From NCBI GenBank assembly GCA_032250805.1, contig JAVVEM010000001.1:62001-126000 (forward strand): DNA of 64,000 nucleotides. The letters are read 5' to 3'. Made by a program: the position numbers and the translations under genes. The DNA comes from B18-G4 sp032250805. GTDB taxonomy: Bacteria > Bacteroidota > Bacteroidia > Bacteroidales > B18-G4. The notes under the pieces are model-generated. The model was given only the letters and a program-made list of their open reading frames with translations, was not told the DNA's origin and made no database searches. This document shows, piece after piece, positions 1 through 9,592 of this stretch (its first letter is position 1; each line of letters starts with the position of its first letter).

Positions 1-1144
1 TGATGTCTGCTTCGCAGAGCATCATCAGGTCATCCACTTCATCACCGGCCTCAAAAAGCAGACGTCTGATAGCCGAACCGGTAATATCTTCCTTTGCCAG
101 CACGATGGGTCGTAGATGTAACAAAACCAGCTTCTGCACATATTTCATTTTTTCATTCAGTGGCAATTTCAACTGTTTAAATATTTTCGGAACCATTTTG
201 GCTCCTACAAATTCATGCGAATGAAAAGTCCAGCCTGTTTTTGGTTCAAATTTTTTTGTTTGCGGTTTGGCGATGTCATGCAGAATCGCCGCCCACCGAA
301 GCCATAGATCATTTGTTTTTTCTGACAGATTATCGAGCACCTGCAGGGTATGGTAGAAATTATCTTTATGTCCTCTGCCATCAAGGGTTTCTGCTCCTTT
401 GAGTGCAACAAATTGCGGAAAGATAATCTTCAGGATACCTGATTGCTCCAGAAGTTTAAACCCCGTCGATGGTTTGGGTGAGAGTACGATCTTATTGAGT
501 TCATCGGCAATGCGTTCGGAAGAAATAATTTTTATTCTCCCGCAATTTCTGCGGATGGCTTCAAACGAATTTACTTCGATACTAAATCCGAGCTGGCTGG
601 CAAAGCGAATGGCGCGCATCATTCTCAGTGGATCGTCAGAATAAGTGATATCAGGATCGAGGGGTGTTCTGATCAGACGGCGATGAATATCACGGATCCC
701 GTTAAAAGGATCAAGCAAAGCACCATAGTCATCCTGGCGAAGGCTTATTGCCATGGCATTGATGGTAAAATCGCGCCGGTTCTGGTCGTCTTCCAAACTG
801 CCATCCTCTACGAGCGGTTTGCGCGAATCCTGCCTGTACGATTCTTTTCGCGCACCCACGAACTCAATAACCATTTTGCGCTCTTCTGTGTGCGTAAGCA
901 TTGCCGTACCAAAATTCTTATAATAATTCACCCTGGTATTTTTACCAAGCTTTGCGGCCACCTTACGGGCCAGTTCAATACCGCTGCCAACAACAACAAT
1001 GTCAATATCGCCCCCGGTATCGCGCTGCATGATCCTGTCGCGCACATAACCCCCGACAACATAGGCATCAGCCCCCATTTCTGAGGCAGAGGCGGAGATC
1101 AGCCTGAAAATATCTTTATCGAGAAAGGATTTGACATTTTTCAT
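1..1144 (-). CDS. cca: CCA tRNA nucleotidyltransferase with HD domain (3' end outside window)
   Basis: Predicted to add or repair the 3' CCA of tRNA in the cytoplasm. About 381 residues are visible from an ATG at 1144; the reading frame is open to the window edge, so the C-terminus is missing. Seen directly: GGYVRD at residues 31-36 and the metal-binding GDID at about 45-48 of the polymerase-beta-type nucleotidyltransferase fold, then RRDFTINAMA, the RMMRAIRFASQLGF and ERIADEL helices of the tRNA-binding neck, and an HD-type hydrolase motif (WAAILHDIAKP) further on. The pairing of nucleotidyltransferase and HD domains is usual for Bacteroidota CCA enzymes. Poly(A) polymerase is the main alternative but is unlikely in this phylum. 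Confidence 0.93.
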   Translation of the reverse strand, partial: MKNVKSFLDKDIFRLISASASEMGADAYVVGGYVRDRIMQRDTGGDIDIVVVGSGIELARKVAAKLGKNTRVNYYKNFGTAMLTHTEERKMVIEFVGARKESYRQDSRKPLVEDGSLEDDQNRRDFTINAMAISLRQDDYGALLDPFNGIRDIHRRLIRTPLDPDITYSDDPLRMMRAIRFASQLGFSIEVNSFEAIRRNCGRIKIISSERIADELNKIVLSPKPSTGFKLLEQSGILKIIFPQFVALKGAETLDGRGHKDNFYHTLQVLDNLSEKTNDLWLRWAAILHDIAKPQTKKFEPKTGWTFHSHEFVGAKMVPKIFKQLKLPLNEKMKYVQKLVLLHLRPIVLAKEDITGSAIRRLLFEAGDEVDDLMMLCEADI

Positions 1145-1203
1145 CCGTAGCAAAATTATGAAAGTTCAAAAGGGTTTCCAACCCCATTGTGGTTTTGAAT
1201 ACC

Positions 1204-1806
1204 CTATTCAGAGACAAACTCTTCTTCGATCGTAAAAAATCCGGGATAATTTATCTTTTTCATTGCTATAAATATCGAAGGTTTGATCTTAAGTTTCACG
1301 CGGCTGGGATACCCTCCCGAACCTGTGAGGTTCATTGCAAAATTCATAACGGCTTCTGACGACTCGCCCGTAAATACTTCCCATAGGTCGATCTGCACCG
1401 GTACAGGCATCATGGCCCGGCCACCATCCGGAGCAATATTGAGCTTTTCTGTGATCTTCCCTTTCGTTACCTCCATATCATCAATATACAGGATCCAGTA
1501 TAAAGCGTTTATGCTGGCCTTTTCAGGATTGGGGTTTTCAACTTCTATGTCTACGGTAAACTCAAGGGGCAGTTCTCCTGAAAGTGCTTTCATGGAAATT
1601 TTGCCCGCCTCGCTGAAGCTGAGGTCCGAAAAACTGTTCACATCCTGAATATCAACACCTGCCAGTACAGTATTACGAACATCAACCAGCCGGAATGAAC
1701 ACCTGGTGAATGCTTTTATTTCGCTCGTCTGATCAAGGATGGCGCATGAGGATAAAACAAATAACAGGCCGGAAATGAGAAGAATATTTTTTTTTATCTG
1801 TTTCAT
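1204..1806 (-). CDS. LEA14-like lipoprotein
   Basis: A 200-residue protein with a lipoprotein signal: basic start, hydrophobic stretch, then LSSC with the lipidated Cys near residue 21. The body contains a stretch resembling the LEA14/water-stress fold (beta-rich, with VDIEVENPNPEKASINAL near residues 85-105). Such proteins are beta-sandwich envelope proteins with no known enzyme activity. It lies between the CCA-adding enzyme (same strand, 59 nt away) and the divergent lipoate ligase. A role in envelope or stress physiology is inferred from the fold only. Confidence 0.7.
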   Translation of the reverse strand: MKQIKKNILLISGLLFVLSSCAILDQTSEIKAFTRCSFRLVDVRNTVLAGVDIQDVNSFSDLSFSEAGKISMKALSGELPLEFTVDIEVENPNPEKASINALYWILYIDDMEVTKGKITEKLNIAPDGGRAMMPVPVQIDLWEVFTGESSEAVMNFAMNLTGSGGYPSRVKLKIKPSIFIAMKKINYPGFFTIEEEFVSE

Positions 1807-1983
1807 ATGGCTAATTGTTGCTGCTCATTGATAACTGTGGTCGGTTTGTGAAAATTATTACAGGAAATTCTGACCTGAATATATTGTTTATCGGGTATTA
1901 TTTATTCCGTCGAACATCCCTATCTTTACACATTGATGATTTAATCCTGATCAAAGATAAATAAATCATCCTTGTGGCTAATC

Positions 1984-2967
1984 ATGAAATCAATGATCTT
2001 TATTGACAGAACGCAAACCAACCCCTATTTTAATATCGCAGCAGAGGAATATGTGCTGAAAAACATTTCACACAACGTTTTTATGCTATGGATAAACGAG
2101 CCCTCGGTGATCATTGGCAAACACCAGGTAGCCATGGCCGAAGCCAATATTATCTATACAAACGGCAAAAACATTCCTGTGATACGCCGTATCTCAGGAG
2201 GGGGAACAGTTTATCATGATAAAGGGAATCTGAATTACAGCCTTATCGTAAAGGGGAAAAGGGGCCAGCTAGTTGATTATAAGAAATATGCCGGCACGAT
2301 CATCCGGGCACTCTCCAAATTTTCAATCACTGCTGAGCTGCAGGGCAAAAGCAATCTGGTTATTGCAGGAAAAAAATTCAGCGGCAACGCAGAGCATGTT
2401 TTTCATGACAGGGTGTTGCATCACGGCACTTTACTCTACAATACATGTTTGGATGAACTCAGAAAGTGTATCCGGCCAGCACACAATGATTATAATGATA
2501 AGTCGATCAGATCTGTGGAGAGCAATATTACAAACCTGAAACTGCATCTCCCCCCCCACATAGACATGGACGGCCTCAAAGGGCTGATCGCACAGCAGGT
2601 AAAGGAAGATTACATGGATTTAGAAAACTACCAGTTCAGTGATCATGATATTGCTGAAATCAACAGGCTTACCGAAAACAAGTACACAAGCAACGAATGG
2701 AATTTCGCCTATTCGCCAAAATATGAACTTAAAAGAGAGATCATGCTGGGCAATAAAATGATCCGTTATGAGATGTCCTGTGACAAGGGAATCATTCAAT
2801 ATCTGGCATTTTATAAAAATGGAGAAAAGGTTTTCAGCGGGCTGTCAAAAAAACTACTCAACAAACTCCATCATCCTGCAGAGATTATAAATGTACTTAA
2901 AAATGAAAGTCTTTCTTTCGGGGAAATGAACATCGATGCACGTCAGCTCACCGAAAGCTTGTTTTAA
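1984..2967 (+). CDS. lplA: lipoate-protein ligase A
   Basis: Predicted to attach scavenged lipoate, through lipoyl-AMP, to lipoyl domains of 2-oxoacid dehydrogenases and GcvH. It has 327 residues from the ATG at 1984; a TTG four codons upstream is less likely. Seen: the N-terminal TNPYFNIAAEEYVL motif, the lipoyl-AMP-binding RRISGGGTVYHD loop near residue 75, and a GKKFSGNAEHV segment carrying the expected catalytic lysine. A C-terminal accessory domain starts near residue 230. It ends 9 nt before the FAD/Fe-S dehydrogenase and may be cotranscribed with it. Confidence 0.92.
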   Translation: MKSMIFIDRTQTNPYFNIAAEEYVLKNISHNVFMLWINEPSVIIGKHQVAMAEANIIYTNGKNIPVIRRISGGGTVYHDKGNLNYSLIVKGKRGQLVDYKKYAGTIIRALSKFSITAELQGKSNLVIAGKKFSGNAEHVFHDRVLHHGTLLYNTCLDELRKCIRPAHNDYNDKSIRSVESNITNLKLHLPPHIDMDGLKGLIAQQVKEDYMDLENYQFSDHDIAEINRLTENKYTSNEWNFAYSPKYELKREIMLGNKMIRYEMSCDKGIIQYLAFYKNGEKVFSGLSKKLLNKLHHPAEIINVLKNESLSFGEMNIDARQLTESLF

Positions 2968-2976
2968 GCCATCTGC

Positions 2977-5904
2977 ATGAAAAAGGATATCCATATACAA
3001 ACAGAAGCGTTGAAACAACGATTTGAGGGCGAAATATACGCCGACGAATCAAGCCGGTTGCAATACGCCACTGATGCTTCAGCATACAGGGAGATACCGT
3101 TATTGGTAACCAGGCCCAGGCATAAAAACGATATCAGGGAGCTTGTGCTTTTCGCCGCCAAAGAAAAAATACCGGTCATTCCCCGTGCAGCAGGCACATC
3201 ACTTGCAGGCCAGGTTGTTGGCAATGGTATCGTTGCCGACATTTCGAAACATATGACGAAGATACTGGAGCTGAACGTGCAGGAGCAATGGGTAAGGGTA
3301 GAACCCGGCCTTGTCCTTGATGAGCTCAACATGGAACTGGCGCAGCATGGCTTGTTTTTTGGACCCGAAACCTCCACATCGAGCCGCTGTATGATTGGCG
3401 GAATGGTTGGCAACAATGCCTGTGGGGCGCATTCGCTCATATATGGAAGCACGCGCGACCATACCCTGGCGGTAAAAGCAATTCTGAGCGACGGCAATGA
3501 GGTTGAATTTGATTCGCTCGATGAAAAAGCATTCGCCGAAAAGTGTAAAATTGACGGGCTGGAGGGAGATATATACCGGAATATTCGATCAATACTGGGT
3601 GATGAGGCCAGGCGGGAAGCCATCAGGGAAGCTTTTCCCGATCCCGCAATTAAGCGGCGCAACAGTGGTTATGCGCTCGACCTTCTGATTGATACGGCTC
3701 CTTTTAATGCCGGAGGAATGGATTTTAATTTCTGCAAGCTTCTTGCCGGCTCGGAAGGCACACTCGCATTTATAACCGAGATCAAACTGAATCTGGTTCC
3801 TCTGCCGCCTGCTGAAAAAGGCCTGGTATGTATGCATTGCCATTCGCTGGAAGAAGCCTTTAAAGCAAACCTGATTGCACTCAAATACAAGCCAGGCGCA
3901 GTAGAGCTGATGGATTCAAGTATTCTCGGGCTCACCAGGGAAAACCTCACACAGCAAAAAAATCGTTTTTTTATACAGGGTGATCCTGCCGCAATCCTGA
4001 TCATTGAATTTGCGCGCAACAAGCGCGAGGAAATTCTGAGCATTACAACAACAATGGAAAGGGAGATGAGAGCAGCCGGTTTTGGTTATCATTTTCCTTT
4101 AATCCATGGTGACGACATCAAAAAGGTTTGGGCCCTCCGAAAAGCGGGCCTCGGTGTATTGTCGAATATGCCGGGCGATGCCAGGCCTGTATCGGTGATC
4201 GAAGATACGGCTGTAAAACCCGAAGACCTTCCCGCCTATATGAGCGATTTTTCGAAATTGCTGAAAAAGCACCGGCTGGAATGTGTTTACCATGCCCATA
4301 TCGGTAGCGGCGAATTGCATCTCAGGCCTCTGCTCAACCTGAAAGACAAGGAGGATGTCGGCCTGTTTAAAACCATCGCTTTCGAATCAGCGAAACTGGT
4401 TAAAAAGTACAGGGGTTCGATCAGTGGCGAACATGGCGACGGACGCCTCCGCGGGGCTTTGATCCCACTAATGATCGGAGCGGCCAACTACGAATTGCTG
4501 CGCTCGGCAAAGCAATGCTGGGATCCCCTGAACATATTCAATCCCGGAAAGATCATTGATACCGCCGAAATCAATACAAGCCTGAGGTATATTCCCGGCA
4601 GGGAAATACCTGAAATAAATACATTTTTTGATTTTTCGGGCGATAAAGGGATACTGAGAGCAGCAGAAAAGTGCAATGGCTCGGGCGATTGCCGTAAATC
4701 TTTCCTTATCGGTGGAACGATGTGCCCCAGTTATATGGCCACCCGCGATGAAAAAAATTCTACCCGTGCCAGAGCTAACATCCTCAGAGAATTTCTTACA
4801 AATTCGAAAAAAAAGAATCCTTTCAACCATCGCGAAATATATGATATCATGGACCTCTGCCTGTCGTGCAAGGCATGTAAGTCAGAGTGCCCATCAAATG
4901 TTGATATTACAAAATACAAAGCAGAGTTTTTGCAGCATTACTATGATGAGCAAGGCACTCCGCTGCGAACCAGGGCCATCGCCTGGATCGGCAATCTGAA
5001 TAGTCTGGGTGCTTTGTTTCCAGGACTTTATAATATAATTGTGCGAAACAGGATATTGTCGGGTCTTCTCAAAAAAATGCTGGGCTTTGCCCCGAAAAGA
5101 AGTATTCCGGTATTGTATAGGACCACCCTTCGCAAATGGCTGAGAAAGAATTCAAATACCAATCATTCACTGAATAAAAAGGTCTTTCTCTTCGCCGATG
5201 AATTTACGAACTTCAACGATGCCGGGATCGGGATTAAAGGGGTAAAATTACTTCACAGGCTTGGGTACGAAGTGATCATCCCAAACCATAAATTCAGTGG
5301 CCGCACATTTCTTTCAAAAGGACTGCTAAGAAGAGCTGCAAAGCTGGCCAATCAAAATGTCAGGCTGCTATCGGGTCTGGTAAATAATAATGCTCCACTG
5401 GTGGGGATAGAGCCCTCAGGTATTCTTACCTTCAGGGATGAATATCCGGAGTTGGTCGAAAAAGACCTCATCAATAAAGCAAAATCCATCGCAGAGCACT
5501 GCTATACCATCGACGAATTTATTGCCAGAGAATTCAGGGATGGAGCATTTTCAAAAAAACTGTTCTCGCTTGATGAAAGGAAGATTCTGCTGCACGGTCA
5601 TTGTTATCAAAAAGCCTTATCATCGGTTACACCAACAATTGAAATGCTGCAAATACCCGAAAACTTTAGTGTTGAAGAGATAAAATCAGGATGTTGCGGA
5701 ATGGCGGGGAGCTTTGGTTTTGAAAAAGAACACTTTGAGCTTTCCATGAAGGTTGGCGAAATGGTATTGTTCCCTGCAGTAAGACAAGCTGACGGCGATG
5801 TGATCATAGCTGCTCCCGGTACCAGTTGCCGCCATCAGATACTCGATGGTACCGGTAAAAAGGCAAAGCATCCGGTTGAGATCCTGTACGAAGCGCTTGT
5901 GTGA
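2977..5904 (+). CDS. fused FAD-linked oxidase and Fe-S oxidoreductase (GlcD-GlcF / YdiJ type)
   Basis: A 975-residue fusion that probably oxidises a 2-hydroxyacid such as D-lactate, glycolate or 2-hydroxyglutarate and passes electrons to the membrane quinone pool. Domains in order: a PCMH-type FAD-binding domain (PRAAGTSLAGQVVG at residues 70-83); an FAD-oxidase C-terminal domain (HIGSGELHLRP, then SGEHGDGRLRG near 485); a ferredoxin-like part with Cys sets starting at C566 (CNGSGDC...MCPSY) and C628 (CLSCKACKSECP); and a C-terminal CCG domain (HGHCYQK, then GCCGMAGSFGFE near 905). The ligand motifs look intact. The substrate cannot be read from sequence. It ends 10 nt from the convergent rnz gene. 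Confidence 0.9.
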   Translation: MKKDIHIQTEALKQRFEGEIYADESSRLQYATDASAYREIPLLVTRPRHKNDIRELVLFAAKEKIPVIPRAAGTSLAGQVVGNGIVADISKHMTKILELNVQEQWVRVEPGLVLDELNMELAQHGLFFGPETSTSSRCMIGGMVGNNACGAHSLIYGSTRDHTLAVKAILSDGNEVEFDSLDEKAFAEKCKIDGLEGDIYRNIRSILGDEARREAIREAFPDPAIKRRNSGYALDLLIDTAPFNAGGMDFNFCKLLAGSEGTLAFITEIKLNLVPLPPAEKGLVCMHCHSLEEAFKANLIALKYKPGAVELMDSSILGLTRENLTQQKNRFFIQGDPAAILIIEFARNKREEILSITTTMEREMRAAGFGYHFPLIHGDDIKKVWALRKAGLGVLSNMPGDARPVSVIEDTAVKPEDLPAYMSDFSKLLKKHRLECVYHAHIGSGELHLRPLLNLKDKEDVGLFKTIAFESAKLVKKYRGSISGEHGDGRLRGALIPLMIGAANYELLRSAKQCWDPLNIFNPGKIIDTAEINTSLRYIPGREIPEINTFFDFSGDKGILRAAEKCNGSGDCRKSFLIGGTMCPSYMATRDEKNSTRARANILREFLTNSKKKNPFNHREIYDIMDLCLSCKACKSECPSNVDITKYKAEFLQHYYDEQGTPLRTRAIAWIGNLNSLGALFPGLYNIIVRNRILSGLLKKMLGFAPKRSIPVLYRTTLRKWLRKNSNTNHSLNKKVFLFADEFTNFNDAGIGIKGVKLLHRLGYEVIIPNHKFSGRTFLSKGLLRRAAKLANQNVRLLSGLVNNNAPLVGIEPSGILTFRDEYPELVEKDLINKAKSIAEHCYTIDEFIAREFRDGAFSKKLFSLDERKILLHGHCYQKALSSVTPTIEMLQIPENFSVEEIKSGCCGMAGSFGFEKEHFELSMKVGEMVLFPAVRQADGDVIIAAPGTSCRHQILDGTGKKAKHPVEILYEALV

Positions 5905-5914
5905 TCTGTCCCGG

Positions 5915-6826
5915 TCAGAGTTCTATCTGCAGCCCATCTTTGGCAAGGATCGTATCCGGGAATATTTCCTTCGCTTCGGAGAGTAAATCAGTGGGATCCT
6001 TATATCGTGCCGAATAATGACCAATAAGCAGCCGCCCTGAACCAGCTGCTTTGGCAATCGCTGCCGCCTGCCGGGCTGTTGAATGGAATTTTGCCTCCGC
6101 ATCGGCAAGGCGGTCTTCCATAAAGGTGGCTTCATGATACAGCAGGTCAACATCCCTGATCAAGGGAATAATCTCCTTATAATAGGCAGTATCAGTGCAA
6201 TAGGCATACGACCGGCCAGGTTTAGGCGGATGGGTGATATCGGCATTTTTGTAGATTGTCCCATCCTTATCGATATAATCCTTTCCATTTTTTATCGACC
6301 GGAAATCAGCAATATCCAGGTCTCTTCCCACTAAAAAATTTTTCCGGATATTTGGCTTTGTTTCTTTCTCCCTGATCAGAAAACCACAGGTTGGAAAATT
6401 ATGCTTCATGGGAATGGTGGTCACACTTACGGACTCATTATCCAAAATCACCGCAGAAATATCAGGATCGACAGGATGAAAAACCAGAGGGTATCTCAAT
6501 ATTGTTTGCGAACCCTCTAAATGAAGCTGAATGATCTTGTCCAGGTGGGGATGTGCGTATACATGCAATTCATTTTCGCGACCCAGCAAATGAAGGGAAG
6601 TGATCAGTCCGATAAGTCCAAAATAATGATCTCCATGCAAATGGCTGATAAATATATGATTGATCTTTTGTAATCTCACCTTGTTTTTTCGAAGCTGAAC
6701 CTGGGTTCCTTCAGCACAATCAAATAAAAATAATTTTTCGTGCACGTTCACCAGATGCGCACTGGGGTTCCGGTGCGAAAGAGGGATGGCTCCCCCACTG
6801 CCAAGTACCGTTATGGTGAATCTCAT
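5915..6826 (-). CDS. rnz: ribonuclease Z
   Basis: Metallo-beta-lactamase-fold endonuclease predicted to process tRNA 3' ends. It has 303 residues from the ATG at 6826, where the family-typical MRFTITVLGSGGAIP begins; a longer in-frame start adds ten hydrophobic residues that do not fit the family. Seen: the zinc-binding SHLHGDH motif at residues 61-67, FDCAEGTQVQL upstream of it, YCTDTAY and LYHEATF later, and a C-terminal HSTARQAAAIAKAAG plus IGHYSARY. The length is normal for the short tRNase Z form. A strong terminator for rpsA stands just upstream, so rnz probably has its own promoter. Confidence 0.95.
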   Translation of the reverse strand: MRFTITVLGSGGAIPLSHRNPSAHLVNVHEKLFLFDCAEGTQVQLRKNKVRLQKINHIFISHLHGDHYFGLIGLITSLHLLGRENELHVYAHPHLDKIIQLHLEGSQTILRYPLVFHPVDPDISAVILDNESVSVTTIPMKHNFPTCGFLIREKETKPNIRKNFLVGRDLDIADFRSIKNGKDYIDKDGTIYKNADITHPPKPGRSYAYCTDTAYYKEIIPLIRDVDLLYHEATFMEDRLADAEAKFHSTARQAAAIAKAAGSGRLLIGHYSARYKDPTDLLSEAKEIFPDTILAKDGLQIEL

Positions 6827-6841
6827 TACACTGCAAGATAT

Positions 6842-6877
6842 AAAAAAAAAGGGCAACCGCTAACGAAACGGCTACCC
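6842..6877 (-). terminator. intrinsic terminator of rpsA
   Basis: On the minus strand a 9-bp stem (plus-strand arms 6851-6859 and 6869-6877, with two G-U pairs) is followed directly by a run of nine T (plus-strand A at 6842-6850). It lies 23 nt after the rpsA stop and 15 nt before the rnz start, so it separates the two genes. Confidence 0.8.
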
Positions 6878-6899
6878 TGTTGTTTTTCAGGAGGACTTT

Positions 6900-9320
6900 T
6901 TATTCTTTTCCTTCTGCATCTTTCTCCTCTTTCACGTCTTCTTCATTCTTCGCCTCTTTCTTTTCCTCTTCTTCTCTGGCTTTCTTCTCCTCCTTCTTCA
7001 CTTCTTTTTTGGCTGCTTTTTCATCCTTTTTTTCCTCAGCCTTTTCTTCCTTAGGCACTTCCTTTTCGTCCTTTTTTACACTTTCATCCTTGTCAGCCTT
7101 TTTCTCCTTTGCCTTGGCTTTGGGTTTAGGCTGTGGCTTGCTTTTTTGCTCTTCCTGTTCCATTTCGGCTTTCAGTTTAGCCAATCCGTCGAGGTCGCCA
7201 AGGGTTGTGCGTTCAATATTGTCCTGGATCTTCTGGACAGATTTACGTGTTGAACGCTTCGCCTGTTTTTGTTTGGCATCTTTGCGGGCCTTTTCCTCGG
7301 CCGGGCTTTCCTGGAAGGTGCGTGTATGCGAAAGAATAATCTTTTTATTTTCTTTTGAAAATTCAATCACCATAAAATCAAGGGTTTCATCAGCTGTCGC
7401 ATTTGATCCATCCTCTTTTGCAAGGTGTCTGTTCGGAACAAAGCCTTCAACACCATAAGGAAGGGCAACAACGGCTCCCTTGTCGTTTTTATTGATGATC
7501 GTTGCATTATGTATAGAACCAATGGTAAAGATCCCTTCGAATACATCCCATGGATTCTCCTCAAGCTGTTTGTGCCCCAGGCTCAACCGCCTGTTGTCGA
7601 CATCAACATCGAGTACAACTACTTCAATGTCTTCACCGATCTTTGTAAATTCAGCAGGATGCTTTATCTTCTTCGACCATGAGAGGTCAGAGATATGGAT
7701 CAATCCGTCGACACCTTCTTCAAGTTCGACGAAAATACCAAAATTGGTAAAGTTCCTGACAGTTGCTGTATGTTGCGAATCTTTGGGGTATTTGGTCATG
7801 ATATCTTCCCATGGATCAGGAATAAGTTGTTTCATGCCAAGCGACATTTTTCTTTCTTCCCTGTCGAGGGTAAGGATAACGGCTTCCACCTCATCGCCCA
7901 CTTTGAGGAAATCCTGGGCAGTACGCAGGTGTTGCGACCACGACATTTCCGAAACGTGTATCAGCCCTTCCACACCGGGTGCAATTTCGATAAAGGCACC
8001 GTAATCGGCGATCACAACAACCTTTCCTTTTACTTTGTCGCCAACCTTGAGGTTTTCGTCAAGTGCATCCCACGGGTGTGGGGTAAGCTGCTTGAGGCCA
8101 AGAGCAATACGTTTCTTTTCATCATCAAAGTCAAGGATAACCACCTTGATCTTTTCATCGAGTGAAACAATTTCTTCAGGATGGTTTATCCTGCCCCATG
8201 ACAGGTCGGTAATATGGATCAGCCCGTCAACACCGCCAAGGTCGATAAATACACCATAGGAAGTAATGTTCTTAACCGTGCCTTCAAGGACCTGTCCTTT
8301 TTCAAGTTTCGACATGATCTCGGCTTTCTGCTGTTCGAGTTCAGCTTCGATCAGGGCTTTATGCGATACGACAACATTCTTATATTCATGATTGATCTTT
8401 ACCACTTTAAACTCCATGGTCTTATCAACGAATATATCATAGTCGCGAATGGGTTTCACATCAATCTGCGATCCTGGAAGGAATGCTTCAATACCAAATA
8501 CATCAACGATCAAGCCCCCTTTGGTTCTGCATTTCACATAACCATTAATGATCTCGTCGTTTTCAAAGGCAGTATTGATCCTTTCCCATGATTTCAGTAT
8601 TCTTGCTTTTTTATGTGAGAGGAGGAGCTGACCGAAAGTATCTTCCTGGTTTTCCACATACACTTCAATGGTATCACCAATTTTCAGATCAGGATTGTAC
8701 CTGAACTCGTTGAGTGGAATAACTCCATCGGATTTAAAGCCAATGTTTACAACAACTTCGCGGCTGTTTTTAGCCACAACAGTACCGTCGATTACCTCGT
8801 GCTCAACGATTGAACTCATGGTGTTGTTGTATATATCTTCCAGGTCCGAACGTTCTTTATCAGAATAGACATCCGTCTTTTTTCCAATCGAACTCCAGTC
8901 AAAAGTGTCTTCTTTTTCGCTGGTTTCAAGCTTTTCTTCCTCTTCAGCCACCGGATCTTCTTTTGCCTCAGTGTTTTCAATTTCTTCCACGGCTGCTGGC
9001 TCTTTGGTTGGCTCTTCCGGCTTCACTTCTTCCACAATAGTTTGTTCTTCAGCCGGCTCTTGAGGCTTTACTTCTTCACCGGCACCTTCTTCCTTGTCAA
9101 CCTTCACATCTTCTGCTTTCGGCTCTTCGGCTTCTATGTTCACCTCTTCAGGTTCTTCAGCTTTCGTTTCCTCAATTTCAGCTTTTTCGGTTTCGGGCTC
9201 TTCCTTCATTTCTTCGTTTATCTCCTCTTCAGCCCTGCTTGTGTCAACGACATTTTCCTGCTCATTAACATCTTCATTTGCAGGCACATCCTCGTTGATC
9301 TTTTCGTTTTTATCTGTCAT
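6900..9320 (-). CDS. rpsA: 30S ribosomal protein S1 with long charged N- and C-terminal extensions
   Basis: RNA-binding protein that brings mRNA to the 30S subunit. Six S1 (OB-fold) repeats can be followed from about residue 178 to 670, including three copies of the GLIHI/VS/TD/EMSW type. Flanking parts are unusual. Residues 1-138 are an acidic, Glu/Pro/Val-rich low-complexity tail, and roughly the last 85 residues are a Lys/Glu-rich tail. The segment TTLGDLDGLAKLKAEME, which I expect near the natural C-terminus in this phylum, is followed by the extra tail. At 806 residues it is clearly longer than the roughly 550-650 usual for Bacteroidota. Start at 9320 is the only ATG before the tail. A terminator follows the stop. 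Confidence 0.93.
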   Translation of the reverse strand: MTDKNEKINEDVPANEDVNEQENVVDTSRAEEEINEEMKEEPETEKAEIEETKAEEPEEVNIEAEEPKAEDVKVDKEEGAGEEVKPQEPAEEQTIVEEVKPEEPTKEPAAVEEIENTEAKEDPVAEEEEKLETSEKEDTFDWSSIGKKTDVYSDKERSDLEDIYNNTMSSIVEHEVIDGTVVAKNSREVVVNIGFKSDGVIPLNEFRYNPDLKIGDTIEVYVENQEDTFGQLLLSHKKARILKSWERINTAFENDEIINGYVKCRTKGGLIVDVFGIEAFLPGSQIDVKPIRDYDIFVDKTMEFKVVKINHEYKNVVVSHKALIEAELEQQKAEIMSKLEKGQVLEGTVKNITSYGVFIDLGGVDGLIHITDLSWGRINHPEEIVSLDEKIKVVILDFDDEKKRIALGLKQLTPHPWDALDENLKVGDKVKGKVVVIADYGAFIEIAPGVEGLIHVSEMSWSQHLRTAQDFLKVGDEVEAVILTLDREERKMSLGMKQLIPDPWEDIMTKYPKDSQHTATVRNFTNFGIFVELEEGVDGLIHISDLSWSKKIKHPAEFTKIGEDIEVVVLDVDVDNRRLSLGHKQLEENPWDVFEGIFTIGSIHNATIINKNDKGAVVALPYGVEGFVPNRHLAKEDGSNATADETLDFMVIEFSKENKKIILSHTRTFQESPAEEKARKDAKQKQAKRSTRKSVQKIQDNIERTTLGDLDGLAKLKAEMEQEEQKSKPQPKPKAKAKEKKADKDESVKKDEKEVPKEEKAEEKKDEKAAKKEVKKEEKKAREEEEKKEAKNEEDVKEEKDAEGKE

Positions 9321-9441
9321 TTAATATTCATTGTATCCGCCCTTGCCCTGTACCCGGTGGTTTCGGATTGGTTTAACATTTTCAGAACAACTTGTGGTAC
9401 AGCAGGATAATAAAAATCCCCAAGCTGTTCAAAACGGGCTG

Positions 9442-9449
9442 CAAAAGTA
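9442..9449 (-). promoter_or_regulatory. probable -7 element upstream of rpsA
   Basis: The minus strand reads TACTTTTG, matching the Bacteroidota TAnnTTTG -7 consensus, 121 nt upstream of the rpsA start. I see no good TTG at the -33 spacing, so this is a half match. A long leader would suit autoregulation of S1, but that is inference. Confidence 0.45.
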
Positions 9450-9570
9450 GTCAATAAATTATAAATTATAAAATATTTAACGAGATAATTTTCGCCATCA
9501 GCGCGACAAATTGCGAAGCCGGCCAATGCCTGGAGTTTTTTTTTGCCGCAGGTCTCAGGATCAATTTCCC

Positions 9571-9578
9571 TATCTTTG
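9571..9578 (+). promoter_or_regulatory. probable -7 element of ychF
   Basis: TATCTTTG, matching TAnnTTTG, lies 14 nt before the ychF ATG. A TTTG occurs 25 nt further upstream, longer than the usual 19-21 nt spacing. The transcript would have a very short leader. Confidence 0.5.
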
Positions 9579-9592
9579 CAAAAAAAACGATC

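Noticed and set aside
1283..1648. Plus-strand open frame opposite the LEA14-like lipoprotein
   Set aside because: No family features; the opposite strand encodes a lipoprotein with a proper signal and domain.
6880..7458. A Ser/Phe-rich open reading frame on the plus strand opposite rpsA
   Set aside because: It is the antisense of the Lys/Glu-rich tail of S1; its Phe/Ser/Ala bias is what reversed Lys and Glu codons give.
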